From Geoalkalibacter sp. (lineage in GTDB: Bacteria > Desulfobacterota > Desulfuromonadia > Desulfuromonadales > Geoalkalibacteraceae), in assembly GCF_030605225.1 (NCBI RefSeq), contig NZ_JAUWAV010000010.1, positions 1 to 64,000 of the forward strand: 64,000 nt of DNA, written 5' to 3'. The translations under genes were made by a program, and so were the position numbers. Positions 1-11,476 of the stretch are shown here, piece by piece; position 1 is the stretch's first letter; every line of letters starts with the position of its first letter. The notes beneath the pieces were generated by a model. That model made no database searches and had not been told where the DNA came from. It saw only the letters and a list, made by a program, of their open reading frames with translations.

Positions 1-35
1 GGTGTCCTGGGCCGGGCTAGACGATGGGGACTGAG

Positions 36-111
36 TGGTGAGCCGCGTAGGAGTCGAACCTACGACCATCTGATTAAAAGTCAGATGCTCTACCAACTGA
101 GCTAGCGGCTC
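36..111 (-). tRNA. tRNA-Lys (anticodon TTT)
   Basis: Read on the minus strand this folds into a full cloverleaf. The 7-bp acceptor stem GAGCCGC/GCGGCTC is followed by discriminator A and an encoded CCA. The anticodon loop CTTTTAA gives anticodon TTT for lysine, and the T-arm carries GGTTCGACTCC. It lies just downstream of purA on the same strand. A T-rich tract at about 160-192 separates the two and may end purA transcription. Confidence 0.97.
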
Positions 112-196
112 GCGCAACGGAAGCCTGTTATATATTAAGCCCAGGTGCGCGTCAACCTCTTTTTTTGACTTTTTTCTTTTTTTTGCTTTTTTCCGT

Positions 197-2808
<2,612 letters not shown>

Positions 2809-2861
2809 GAACAAGAGAAATCCTTTCCGAACCAATCCGCGGATCAGGCACAGGTTCGTCT

Positions 2862-4448
2862 CTAGAGCTCAACCTGAACGGCGGACAGAATGCTTTCGTG
2901 ACCGCGCAGCCGCGCCAGCACATCCTCGGGCACCGGACTGTCGACGGTGATCAGCGAAATGGCCTCGCCGCCGCGCTTGGTGCGCCGCGAGAGGTTCATC
3001 ATGGCGATGTTGACGTTGGCCTCGGCCAGGACCTGACCGATGAAGCCGATGACTCCCGGGCGATCGACATTGAGCAGCACCAGGACATGCCCCTCGGGAA
3101 TGGCTTCCAGTTGGTGATCGTCGATGCGCACGATGCGCATGTCGCGACCGTTGAAAAGGGCGCCGGCCACGGCCTTGCGCTCCCCCGCCGCTTCAACGCT
3201 CAGGCGGATGAGGTTGGAATAGCCCTCCGCCGCCTGATTCTTCACCTCGACCACGGCGATGCCCCGGTCGCGGGTCAGATGGGGCGCGTTGACGTAGTTG
3301 ACGGCATCGCCGAGCAGCGGCGCCATCAGCCCCTTGAGCAGCGCCATGGTCATGGGCGCCGTGGGAAAATCCGCCACGTCGCCGGCATATTCGATGGTCA
3401 CGCGCTGCAATCCCCGCGGATTCAGCTGCGCCTGAAAGGCGCCGAGTTTTTCCGCCAGCTGAAAATAGGGGCGGATCACCGGCAGCAGCTCCGCGCTCAC
3501 CGAGGGCACATTCAGCGCGTTGACGATCACCCCGCGGGTCAGAAAATCGACCACCTGATGCGCCACCTGCACGGAAATATTGATTTGGGCGTCGACGGAG
3601 GAGGTGCGGATATGCGGCGTGCAGATCACCTGATCGAGCTTGAGCAGGGGATTGTCGGGCTCGGGCGGCTCCTTGGCGAACACGTCGAGGGCCGCGCCGG
3701 CCACGTGCCCGGCCTCGATGGAGCGCGCCAGGGCCGCCTCGTCGATGAGTCCGCCCTGCGCGCAATTGACGATGCGGCAGCCGGCCTTGACCTTGGCCAG
3801 GGTCTGCTCGTCGAGCAACTGAAAGGTTTCCGAATTGAGCGGCACATGCAAAGTGATGAAGTCGCTGCGCGAGAGCAATTCGGGAAAATCGACCTGCTCG
3901 GCGCCCAGCTGACGCACCACGTCGCGGCTCAGGTAGGGATCATGAACCAGCACGCGCATCTTGAGACCCACGGCGCGCTCGACCACCAGACGGCCGATCT
4001 TGCCCGCGCCCACCACGCCCAGGGTCTTGCCGGAGATTTCCACCCCGGTGAACACGGCCTTGGACCAGCTGCCCTCCTTGACCGCGCGATCCGCCGCGGA
4101 GATGTTGCGCGCCAGGGCCAGGAGCATGGCCAGGGTGTGCTCGGCCGAGGTGATGGCGCTGCCGAAGGGAGTGTTCATCACGACGACGCCCTTGTGGTTG
4201 GCCGCCGCCAGGTCGACGTTCTCGACCCCGATACCGGCTCGACCGACCACCCGCAAGCGGCCGGCCGCCTCAAGGAGTTCGGCGTTAACCTGGGTTCCGG
4301 CCCTGACCACCAACGCATCGGCATCGACAATGCGGCTTAGCAGTTCCTCGCGTTCGGCACCGGGTCGATAATCCACCTCGATCCCCGGGGTTTCCTCGAA
4401 GATGCGCAATCCCTCGGCGGAAAGCTTGTCGGAAACCAGTACCTTCAT
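2862..4448 (-). CDS. serA: D-3-phosphoglycerate dehydrogenase
   Basis: The 528-aa long-form PGDH oxidises 3-phosphoglycerate to phosphohydroxypyruvate with NAD, the first step of serine synthesis. A substrate-binding domain (about 1-100 and 285-315) surrounds a Rossmann domain with GVVGAGKIGR near 145. The catalytic Arg lies in NCAQGGLIDE and the His in CTPHIRTSS. An ASB-like domain and a C-terminal ACT domain follow (about 455-528, starting VLVLLNVDRPGVIGFIG), and ACT is the serine-sensing module in this family. The ATG has GGAAGAGG upstream. It is the likely first gene of serA-hisZ-purA. Confidence 0.97.
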   Translation of the reverse strand: MKVLVSDKLSAEGLRIFEETPGIEVDYRPGAEREELLSRIVDADALVVRAGTQVNAELLEAAGRLRVVGRAGIGVENVDLAAANHKGVVVMNTPFGSAITSAEHTLAMLLALARNISAADRAVKEGSWSKAVFTGVEISGKTLGVVGAGKIGRLVVERAVGLKMRVLVHDPYLSRDVVRQLGAEQVDFPELLSRSDFITLHVPLNSETFQLLDEQTLAKVKAGCRIVNCAQGGLIDEAALARSIEAGHVAGAALDVFAKEPPEPDNPLLKLDQVICTPHIRTSSVDAQINISVQVAHQVVDFLTRGVIVNALNVPSVSAELLPVIRPYFQLAEKLGAFQAQLNPRGLQRVTIEYAGDVADFPTAPMTMALLKGLMAPLLGDAVNYVNAPHLTRDRGIAVVEVKNQAAEGYSNLIRLSVEAAGERKAVAGALFNGRDMRIVRIDDHQLEAIPEGHVLVLLNVDRPGVIGFIGQVLAEANVNIAMMNLSRRTKRGGEAISLITVDSPVPEDVLARLRGHESILSAVQVEL

Positions 4449-4557
4449 TGCCTCTTCCGTCCACCCGAAATCACCGTAAACACGCCTTATCCGGCGAGTT
4501 TACCAAAGCTCGTACACTAGCAACAGGCCGGGGGGATGTCAAGAACTAAGCCGGCGC

Positions 4558-4586
4558 AAAAAAGGCCCCGCCTTGCGGCGGAGCCG
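4558..4586 (-). terminator. intrinsic terminator of the cold-shock gene
   Basis: On the minus strand a perfect or near-perfect GC stem, GGCTCCGCC against GGCGGGGCC with a short GCAA-type loop, is followed by seven T residues. It sits about 40 bases past the stop of the cold-shock gene and upstream of the serA promoter region. Confidence 0.85.
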
Positions 4587-4626
4587 GGATCGAATCCGAG
4601 AGAATCCATCAAACGACAAGGCGGCC

Positions 4627-4827
4627 TCAGGCCCTCATCACATTTTGCGCCTGCAAGCCTTTGGGCCCCTGAACGACGCTGAATTTGACGGCATCGCCTT
4701 CGGCCAGGGTCTTGAACCCCTCCATCTGGATCGCGCTGTAATGCACGAACACATCCGGACCACCCGTCTGCTCGATAAACCCGAATCCCTTGGTTTCATT
4801 GAACCACTTCACCTTTCCCTGTTCCAT
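4627..4827 (-). CDS. cold-shock domain protein (CspA family)
   Basis: The 66-aa single cold-shock domain binds single-stranded RNA/DNA and acts as an RNA chaperone. RNP1 (KGFGFIEQ) and RNP2 (VFVHYSAI) are both intact. The ATG at 4827 gives the canonical [10 protein letters not shown] start and has GGGAGAGGG just upstream. An in-frame TTG at 4875, preceded by AAGGAGG, could give a 16-residue N-terminal extension but is not needed by the family. The leader is long, as is common in csp genes. A strong terminator follows. Confidence 0.95.
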   Translation of the reverse strand: MEQGKVKWFNETKGFGFIEQTGGPDVFVHYSAIQMEGFKTLAEGDAVKFSVVQGPKGLQAQNVMRA

Positions 4828-5018
4828 TACACCCTCTCCCTGCGTGAGCGCTATGTTCCCGTCGGCGGCGATCAAACCAACGGGCGACCTCCTTCAACCA
4901 GGACATTCCAGGATCGCCGTCTTCATGAATTCTTCAATGAAAGATCAGGGGAAACAAGGCTCTGGCCCAGCGGCGAAACCGCGGGCAACTTGTCAGCCAA
5001 TCTCCGCCGAGAGGATCC

Positions 5019-5195
5019 TCAGGAGCGGGAATCGCGACTGCCTTCGACCTGGGACGCCATTTCCCAGGCCAACTTGGCAAAACAGGGCGAACAGATGGTC
5101 GCCGTGTCGATTTCGCTGCGATTCTCCCGCACCTGATGCCCTTTGCCGGCCTTGACGCCGAGAAAACTGCCGCACCAGGCACAATAACGAAGCAA
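5019..5195 (-). CDS. small Cys-pair protein, unknown function
   Basis: This 58-aa protein begins at a TTG five bases after a strong GGGGAGG ribosome site. It starts LLRYCAWCGSFLG and has a second pair in TICSPCFAKL. The two CxxC pairs, about 30 residues apart, look like a small zinc knuckle. From memory, short proteins with a CAWCG...GICPxC pattern recur in Desulfuromonadales genomes, but no function is known to me. It lies between the cold-shock gene and pepA on the same strand. The middle (KAGKGHQVRENRSEID) is polar. The call rests on the ribosome site and the Cys spacing. Confidence 0.6.
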   Translation of the reverse strand: MLRYCAWCGSFLGVKAGKGHQVRENRSEIDTATICSPCFAKLAWEMASQVEGSRDSRS

Positions 5196-5290
5196 CGATG
5201 CCTCCCCTGCCCGTGGTCCGGGGCGCCGCGGCAGGCAATTCGATTGCCCCCGACCACGCATTTGGATGCTCATTCTAACAGATGACAGAC

Positions 5291-6799
5291 CTACTTCAAT
5301 GCCGATTCCTTGCGCAAAAATGTCATCAACAAGCGCACCCCGAACCCGCTGGCACCCTTGGGCACCCACGGCTCGCCCTTCTCTTCCCAGGCGGTGCCGG
5401 CGATATCGAGGTGAGCCCAGGCGAGACCTTCGGCGAATTTCTGCAGAAAGGCCGCGGCGGTGATGGTGCCGGCGGGGCGGCCGCCGATGTTCTTGACATC
5501 GGCGATGTCGCTTTTGATCTGGCCGGAATATTCCTCCCAGAGCGGCAGTTGCCAGAGTTTTTCGCCACTGCGGCGACCTGCGTCGAGCAAACGGGCGACC
5601 AGGTCCTCGTCGTTGCCGAGCACCGCCGCGGCATGGTGGCCCAGGGCGATGATGCAGGCGCCGGTGAGAGTGGCCAGATCGATGACCTTACGGGGGTTGA
5701 ACCGCTTGACGTAGGTGAGGGCGTCGGCAAGAATCAGTCGGCCCTCCGCATCGGTATTGAGCACCTCGATGGTGCGCCCCGACAGAGAGGTCAGGATGTC
5801 GCCGGGGCGCATGGCGCTGCCCGAGGGCAGATTCTCCACCGCCGGGATGACCCCCACCAGATTGATGGGCAGCCGTGACCGGGCCGCGGCCAGAAAGGTG
5901 CCGAGCACCGCCGCGGCGCCGGCCATGTCCATTTTCATTTCATCCATTTTTTCGGCCGGCTTCAGGGAAATGCCGCCCGCATCAAACACCACGCCCTTGC
6001 CGACCAGCGCCAGGGGCGGATCCTGCGCCTTGCCGCCCTGGTAGTCGAGCACGATCAGGCAAGGTTCGCGCACGCTGCCGCGCGCCACGCCGAGAAGCGC
6101 GCCGAAACCCTGCACCTCAAGTTCGGCGCGATCGATGACGGTGCAGGAAAAGCCTGCCTCCCGCGCGAGGCCCTGCGCCTGCTGCGCCAGATAGCGCGGT
6201 GATTTGACATTACCCGGCTCGTTGACCAGATCCCGGGCCAGGTAAACTCCCGCGGATATCGCCTGGGCATGAGTGACGCCCGCCTCGACGGCCGCGATGT
6301 CGGCCCCTTCCGCGACCAGATAACAGACTTCGCCCATGGCCGGCGGCAACTTGTCGCGCTTTTCGGTGCGATAGCGGTCAAAGCGGTAAGCCGCCTGCAG
6401 CAGACCTTCACTCAAGGCTTGAGCGACCTCGGCGCGCGCCGCCCCCTTGACCCGGACCTGCGCCAGATCAGTCGTCATCTCGGCAATGCGGCGCTGCTGC
6501 AAAAAAGCGCAGGCGACGGCAGCGGCCTTGCGCAACCGATCCAGATCAGCATCGGCTTCGCGTCCCAGCCCGACGAGCAGAATCCGCTGCGCCGCCAATC
6601 GTCCGCCACTGACGAGCAGCAGGGTTTCCTTGAATTCGCCGCGAAATTCCCCGGCTTGCACCGCCTGGCGCACCAACCCGCCAAGCGCCTCGTCAAGCTC
6701 ACGCACCCTGCGGCCCTTGAGTTTGTCCTCAAAAACGCCGACCACCAGCGCCGCGCTTTTGCGCTTGAAGGGATCGGCTTTTTTTACTTTGAATTCCAT
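5291..6799 (-). CDS. pepA: leucyl aminopeptidase (M17)
   Basis: The 502-aa protein is a typical length for cytosolic leucine aminopeptidase, a hexameric two-metal enzyme that removes N-terminal residues from peptides. The variable N-terminal domain covers about 1-170. The catalytic domain has GKGVVFDAGGISLKP and MKMDMAGAAAV, then the family signature NTDAEGRLILADAL with the metal ligands Asp and Glu. The C-terminus WAHLDIAGTAW is standard. GGAAAGGG precedes the ATG. It is divergent from the lipoprotein gene at 7018. Confidence 0.96.
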   Translation of the reverse strand: MEFKVKKADPFKRKSAALVVGVFEDKLKGRRVRELDEALGGLVRQAVQAGEFRGEFKETLLLVSGGRLAAQRILLVGLGREADADLDRLRKAAAVACAFLQQRRIAEMTTDLAQVRVKGAARAEVAQALSEGLLQAAYRFDRYRTEKRDKLPPAMGEVCYLVAEGADIAAVEAGVTHAQAISAGVYLARDLVNEPGNVKSPRYLAQQAQGLAREAGFSCTVIDRAELEVQGFGALLGVARGSVREPCLIVLDYQGGKAQDPPLALVGKGVVFDAGGISLKPAEKMDEMKMDMAGAAAVLGTFLAAARSRLPINLVGVIPAVENLPSGSAMRPGDILTSLSGRTIEVLNTDAEGRLILADALTYVKRFNPRKVIDLATLTGACIIALGHHAAAVLGNDEDLVARLLDAGRRSGEKLWQLPLWEEYSGQIKSDIADVKNIGGRPAGTITAAAFLQKFAEGLAWAHLDIAGTAWEEKGEPWVPKGASGFGVRLLMTFLRKESALK

Positions 6800-7017
6800 G
6801 GTTCACCCTTTCCATGCCTCAGAAGGTAACCGCCGCCCATCCGCGGTTTTCGCTAATGACTTTAATCGAAACGACGCTCATTGCAAGAAAGATCCGGGGA
6901 CAGGCGCCGGCGCCGGTTCATCCGGATTTTTGACATTTTCCCCCTGCCGGGTAAAATCCACAAATATCGCATTCCATTAGTAATTCTTTCCATCGATTCC
7001 CTTTCAGGAGGCCCGCA

Positions 7018-7857
7018 ATGAAACCCTCATCCGTGCTGCAAACGCTCCTGGTCGTCCTGGCTCTCTTGCTGGTCGGCGCCTGCGCTCCCGCCACCCGGCC
7101 GACCGACACCCGCCACGTCACTCAGTATCGGGTACAGGACGGAAAAACCGGCATCACCGGGCAGGTGCTTTTCAAGGAAAGCGGCATGCCCTTGCGCGAT
7201 GCCTACGTCAATGTCTATCCCGACACCCTGTCCAACCTGCTCGGCCCCTCCCAGTTCATTTCCAGCCCGACGGATGCCGAAGGGCGCTATCTGATCACCG
7301 ACGTGCCTCCCGGCACCTATTATGTCGTCGCCCGCAAGCGCATCAGCGGCCAACCCACCGGCCCCCTGTCGCCGGGCGACTATTTCTCGGAGCACCAGCG
7401 CATTTCCACGGAAGTCGTCGCCGGCAAGCTGGCGGTGGTCGACCTGCCAGTGGTGCCCATCAAGGCACCGATGTTCTTCAAACGCTCCGTCGGCGAGCAG
7501 CGTACCGACACCGGCATCCGCGGCGTTCTCACCGACGAAAACGGCAAACCGGTCCCAGGCAGCTTCGCCATCGCCTATGTCAATGACGACATCAAGCGCG
7601 CCCCGGATTTCGCCTCGACCCTCACCGACCAGGAAGGACGCTTCGTGCTCTACCTGCCCAAAGGCGGCACCTACTATCTGGCGGCCCGCATCCATGCCTG
7701 GGACATGCCGCGCCCGGGCGAACCCTATGGCCTCTACGGCAATGGCGAACCCAAGCCCTTGGAGGTCGCCGAAGGCCAGTTCATCGAAGGTTTGCGCCTA
7801 GTGATGCGACCCTTTGAAGGGGAATACAAACCCGGCAAGAGCCGCCGGCCCTACTGA
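7018..7857 (+). CDS. lipoprotein with two carboxypeptidase-regulatory-like domains
   Basis: This 279-aa protein has a lipoprotein signal peptide: charged MKPSS, a hydrophobic run, then lipobox VGAC with Cys22. Two prealbumin-like beta domains of the carboxypeptidase regulatory-like type follow. One lies at about 43-140 (GITGQVLFKESGMPLRDAYV, then DVPPGTYYVVARK). The other lies at about 165-250 (GIRGVLTDENGKPVPGSF, then LPKGGTYYLAARI). No catalytic domain is visible. Such domains usually serve as structural or binding modules on envelope proteins. AGGAGG precedes the ATG. It is followed by its own terminator, so it is probably monocistronic. The function is unknown. Confidence 0.85.
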   Translation: MKPSSVLQTLLVVLALLLVGACAPATRPTDTRHVTQYRVQDGKTGITGQVLFKESGMPLRDAYVNVYPDTLSNLLGPSQFISSPTDAEGRYLITDVPPGTYYVVARKRISGQPTGPLSPGDYFSEHQRISTEVVAGKLAVVDLPVVPIKAPMFFKRSVGEQRTDTGIRGVLTDENGKPVPGSFAIAYVNDDIKRAPDFASTLTDQEGRFVLYLPKGGTYYLAARIHAWDMPRPGEPYGLYGNGEPKPLEVAEGQFIEGLRLVMRPFEGEYKPGKSRRPY

Positions 7858-7864
7858 TCCCGCC

Positions 7865-7908
7865 GACGGCGGCGGATACCGGGACCGGTGTCCGCCGCCG
7901 TCGTTTTT
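7865..7908 (+). terminator. intrinsic terminator after the lipoprotein gene
   Basis: A 16-bp stem (GACGGCGGCGGATACC with its complement) closes a six-base loop and is followed by G and five T residues, seven bases past the stop codon. Confidence 0.9.
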
Positions 7909-8028
7909 ACAACAGAAAATATTTTCATTGATATTTACACATAATCACGCTAAACTGCTCGCCTAGCCTTGCCATGATCCTGCCCCGAGCGGCAGATGCG
8001 ATTCCCCCAGCCCTTGACCAAGGCGCGC

Positions 8029-8889
8029 ATGTTCAACGATTACCAGACCATCGTCAAACATCTCGGCGATCTGCCCCCCATGCCGGCCGTCGCCATCAAG
8101 GTGCTTGAGCTGCTGCGCAACCCCTATTGCTCCGCCAAGTTACTGGCCAAGGCCATCTCCCACGACGCGGCCGTATCAGGGCGCATTCTGCGCATCGCCA
8201 ACTCACCCATGTACGGCCGACAAAAACGGGTGACCACCCTGGAAGGGGCCGTCGTGGTGCTGGGCGAAAACATTCTGCGCACCCTGGTTCTCGAAACCAG
8301 CCTGCGCGGCATCAACAAATCCTTCGGACGCCTGGAACGCATGCTCTGGGAAGACTCCATCGGTTGCGCCATCGGCGCGCGCATTCTTGCCCGCCGCCTG
8401 GGCCAGGTCGACCCAGAGGAAGCCTTCATCGCCGGTCTCTTCCGCCATATCGGCAAGGTGGTCATGAGCAATCATGACAAAGAGACCTATCAGCGCGTCA
8501 TGGAAACCGCCCGCACCGCCAACGAGGGCCTGATCGACGTGGAGCGGGCCTTTTTCGCCTTCTCCCACGAACTGGTCGGCGCCGCCGTCCTCGACAACTG
8601 GAATCTGTCTCCCGCCCTGGTGCAGAGCGCCTTGCATCATCACGATCTGCGGCTCGACGATCCATGCGACGCCCAGGTCCGGCACCAGGTGGCCATGGTC
8701 AATATCGCCGGCCAATTCTGCCGAAGACTGGGCATCGGCCAGGAGACCCCCATGCCGGATCTCAACCTGACCCTCGCGCCCGGCGCCGTCTATCTCGGAC
8801 TCAACAGCGAAGAGCTTGAGCAGTCCCTGGACGAACTCGCCTCCCTGTTTGAAAAAGAGCGGGATTTCTTCCTCGCGCCCGCCCGCTGA
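8029..8889 (+). CDS. HDOD domain protein
   Basis: The protein is 286 aa from the ATG at 8029, which has AAGG five bases upstream and gives the usual short lead into DLPPMPAVAIKVLELL. An earlier in-frame ATG at 7996 has no good ribosome site. HDOD is an HD-related output domain found in signalling proteins, usually without hydrolase activity. The stretch AKAISHDAAVSGRILRIANS is the family signature. The middle has HELVGAAVLDNWNLSP, and LHHHD falls where HD proteins keep metal residues. It is likely a cytosolic signal-transduction protein. No partner gene is adjacent. Confidence 0.85.
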   Translation: MFNDYQTIVKHLGDLPPMPAVAIKVLELLRNPYCSAKLLAKAISHDAAVSGRILRIANSPMYGRQKRVTTLEGAVVVLGENILRTLVLETSLRGINKSFGRLERMLWEDSIGCAIGARILARRLGQVDPEEAFIAGLFRHIGKVVMSNHDKETYQRVMETARTANEGLIDVERAFFAFSHELVGAAVLDNWNLSPALVQSALHHHDLRLDDPCDAQVRHQVAMVNIAGQFCRRLGIGQETPMPDLNLTLAPGAVYLGLNSEELEQSLDELASLFEKERDFFLAPAR

Positions 8890-9134
8890 TCCCATCCTCG
8901 CTTGGCAATTCCTGGGTCATTTTGACCATGCTTGTGTGGCAAAATGTCCAAGGACCCTCGTCAGCCCTTCGCCAAGCAGAAAATTCTTTACAGATTCGAT
9001 AACTTAAATATGCCGCCCGCGGGTTTTGCCCCTGGCATGGGCGATGCATTCGCCTTGCCTAGACAGCCGTCGCGCCCAGACCGCGACCCACCCTCGCCGT
9101 GTTCGCCCATCTCCTGCGCGGAGGATCCTGCTCC

Positions 9135-9341
9135 ATGAAAAAAATCCTTGAATTGTCGGCCATCCTCATATTTTTCCTGATCAGCAGCAGCGCGGCCTTC
9201 GCCGCCTCCGGCCAGGCCCAGGGGCCCGGCAGCCTGTTTTTCCTTTTACTCACCCTGTTTTTGGGGTATTGCGCGCTGCTCGTCGGCCGCCAGATCCTGG
9301 ATCACGCGGGCCGCCCCGCCCCGCAAAAACACCGACGCTAA
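9135..9341 (+). CDS. small membrane or secreted protein, unknown function
   Basis: The ORF of 68 aa starts at an ATG with GGAGGA nine bases upstream. A signal-peptide-like segment (KKILELSAILIFFLI to AFAASG) is followed by one hydrophobic helix (SLFFLLLTLFLGYCALLVG) and a basic tail ending in KHRR. The two hydrophobic runs suggest a small inner-membrane protein. It has its own terminator. I recognise no family. Confidence 0.6.
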   Translation: MKKILELSAILIFFLISSSAAFAASGQAQGPGSLFFLLLTLFLGYCALLVGRQILDHAGRPAPQKHRR

Positions 9342-9373
9342 GCGACCACTCGCCCCTGCCAACCCTCACAACG

Positions 9374-9405
9374 GAGCGGAGAGCCCTGCTTTCCGCTCTT
9401 TTTTT
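9374..9405 (+). terminator. intrinsic terminator
   Basis: A GAGCGGA/TCCGCTC stem with an eleven-base loop is followed by seven T residues, about 35 bases after the small membrane protein gene. Confidence 0.85.
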
Positions 9406-9528
9406 GTTCTCCGGCGCGGATTAACGTTTGACTTGACCGGATCGGCCCGCTAAAATTAAAAAATAATTTTCATAAAACATCCCTAAACATTTATCCGCCA
9501 TCACGCCTGATACGCGGGAGGTCGACCC

Positions 9529-11058
9529 ATGGGCGACGCAACGGCTGCCGTCAAATCAAGCGGGCAGACGGACATTCTGCTCGAAGAGGACAGCGAGCGC
9601 CACAGCCTGCGCCTCGAATTGCTCAAGGGCGCCCTGGAGTGCCGCTGCTCCGTGACGCCCAAGAGCAAGGAGGGCAACCTTACCAAGGAGGAGGTGCTGG
9701 CCCTGCTCGCCGCCCAGGGCATCACCCACGGCATCAACGAAAGCCAGGTTCAGGCCCTGTGCCGCACGCTGGCCAAGGGCAAGACGGCGAGCAATTTTCT
9801 GCTGGCCGAGGGCGTGCAGCCCGCGCCGGGTCCCGACGGCTTTCTGGAACTCTTCGTCAAGACCTCCTCCGACACTCCCGACTACGCCGAGGACGAGGAC
9901 GGCAACATCGATTTTCGCACCCTCAACTTTTTCTCCAATGTGCTTCCCGGCCAGGAGATCGGCGTGGTGCGCCCTCCGCAGTTGGGCAATGAAGGCTTCA
10001 CCGTGCGCGGAGAGGTCTTGCCCGCGCTCTTCGGCAAGCCGCTCAAGCTCAGCGTCGGGGCGGGTGCACGCCTGGACGGCGAGAAGGTGTTCGCGGAGAT
10101 CGAGGGGCGCGTGCTCTTCGACGGGAAAACCATTTCCGTCACCGAGGAATATCTCGTGCAGGGCGATGTGGATCTCTCGGTGGGCAACATCGATTTTCGC
10201 GGCTTCGTGCAGGTCAAGGGCGATGTGCTCGATGATTTCGACATTCACGCGATCAAGGGGATTCAGGTCAACGGCAACGTCGGCATCTGCCGGATCTCCT
10301 CGGAGAACGACATCGCCCTGGGCGGCATGGCCGGTCAGGGGCGGGGAACAATCAGCTGCGGCGGCAACCTGGTGGTGACCTACCTCAACGACGTGACCGT
10401 CGAGTGCGAAGGCGATGTCGTCGTCAAGAACGAAATCCGCAACTCCCGCGTCTACTGCCTGGGCACCCTGACCATCGCCAACGGCAACATCTTCGGCGGA
10501 GAAACCTATGCCCTGGGCGGCATCGAAGCAAAAAACGTCGGGGCGTTCAGCGGCATCAAGACCCGCCTCTACGCGGGCATCGACTATCTGCAGATCAAGC
10601 TGGGACGACAACTCGACGAACTGCAGATGGAGTACATCGAGATCAACGACGAACTGGCCATCCTCAGCCAGCAGCTCAAACTCACCAAGATCCTGAGCGC
10701 CGAGGACAAAAAGAAAGTGCTGGAACACACCAAACGCCTGGAGGAAATCACCCAGCTCAAGCAGCAGATCAACGAAAGGATGTGTGAGGCGCGCGAGTTC
10801 GCCGAACGCTATGCCAACGGCAAGATCAACATTCGTGGTCGGCTCGGGGAAGGCGTCGTGCTGCATATCGGCGAGAGCGCCGAGGAGATCAAGCTGGAAC
10901 GCAACGGTTCGCTCTCCATCATCGAAAACCGCAAGGAGGGCGGCTTTCACTACCTCTCCCTGACGCCGCTCTCCAAATCGGCGAGCGCCCTGGAGCAGGA
11001 ACTGGATGCCCAGGAAAAGAGCGAAGCGACGGGCGGCGAGGGCGCGTGGGGCGCGTGA
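9529..11058 (+). CDS. FapA family (DUF342) protein
   Basis: The 509-aa protein has the DUF342/FapA layout. An N-terminal region is followed by a right-handed parallel beta-helix-like stretch (about 120-360) with repeats such as GDVDLSVGNIDFRGFVQVKG and GDVVVKNEIRNSRVYCLG. A coiled coil (about 365-425, rich in Q, E, K and L) and a small C-terminal domain follow. Proteins of this family are described as flagellar-assembly or polymer-associated, and their exact role is unclear. GGGAGG lies before the ATG. No flagellar genes are near. It is convergent with the Hpt gene. Confidence 0.85.
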   Translation: MGDATAAVKSSGQTDILLEEDSERHSLRLELLKGALECRCSVTPKSKEGNLTKEEVLALLAAQGITHGINESQVQALCRTLAKGKTASNFLLAEGVQPAPGPDGFLELFVKTSSDTPDYAEDEDGNIDFRTLNFFSNVLPGQEIGVVRPPQLGNEGFTVRGEVLPALFGKPLKLSVGAGARLDGEKVFAEIEGRVLFDGKTISVTEEYLVQGDVDLSVGNIDFRGFVQVKGDVLDDFDIHAIKGIQVNGNVGICRISSENDIALGGMAGQGRGTISCGGNLVVTYLNDVTVECEGDVVVKNEIRNSRVYCLGTLTIANGNIFGGETYALGGIEAKNVGAFSGIKTRLYAGIDYLQIKLGRQLDELQMEYIEINDELAILSQQLKLTKILSAEDKKKVLEHTKRLEEITQLKQQINERMCEAREFAERYANGKINIRGRLGEGVVLHIGESAEEIKLERNGSLSIIENRKEGGFHYLSLTPLSKSASALEQELDAQEKSEATGGEGAWGA

Positions 11059-11100
11059 AGCGAGCCGCTCCTCCGCGGCGCTCGTCACCCCTGAGCATCT

Positions 11101-11448
11101 TTAAAGAAGCTTCTCCTTTTCGAGATAGAGGCACAATTCCCGCCACCGGCGGCAGAGTTCCGCATAGCAGGCATCGGCCTCCTGCAAACGGCCGCCGCGC
11201 CCGGCGACTTCCAGAGCCAGGGCGGTGTTTTTCAAGGCAACGGCTCCCACCACGGCCACCGATCCCTTGATGGTATGCGCGACGTTGCAGGCCCGCGCCA
11301 GATCACCGCTGTCCAGGGACCGGCGCAACTCCTCAAGCCGCAAGGGCAGATCCTCGGCCAGCAACGCCAGGCAATCCATCAACAATTCCCGATCACCCTC
11401 CAAGGCGGCCAAGGCCCCGTGAAGATCAATCAGCGGCTCCGACTCCAT
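11101..11448 (-). CDS. histidine phosphotransfer (Hpt) domain protein
   Basis: The 115-aa protein is a single Hpt domain. These domains carry phosphate between hybrid kinases and response regulators in multistep phosphorelays. The phospho-acceptor His58 lies in the signature VAHTIKGSV, and the helices around it match the four-helix bundle. It starts 28 bases after the stop of the GAF-GGDEF-EAL gene on the same strand, so the two are probably one transcript. Its kinase partner is not in the window. Confidence 0.85.
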   Translation of the reverse strand: MESEPLIDLHGALAALEGDRELLMDCLALLAEDLPLRLEELRRSLDSGDLARACNVAHTIKGSVAVVGAVALKNTALALEVAGRGGRLQEADACYAELCRRWRELCLYLEKEKLL

Positions 11449-11476
11449 TTCATTCGCCCCCTGAGGTCTTGGAGAA

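Noticed and set aside
8890-9134. Open frame of 68 codons and a possible riboswitch in the gap after the HDOD gene
   Set aside because: The frame overlaps the start of the small membrane protein and has no ribosome site. The GGGGCAAAACCC string on the minus strand lacks the rest of any riboswitch consensus I know.
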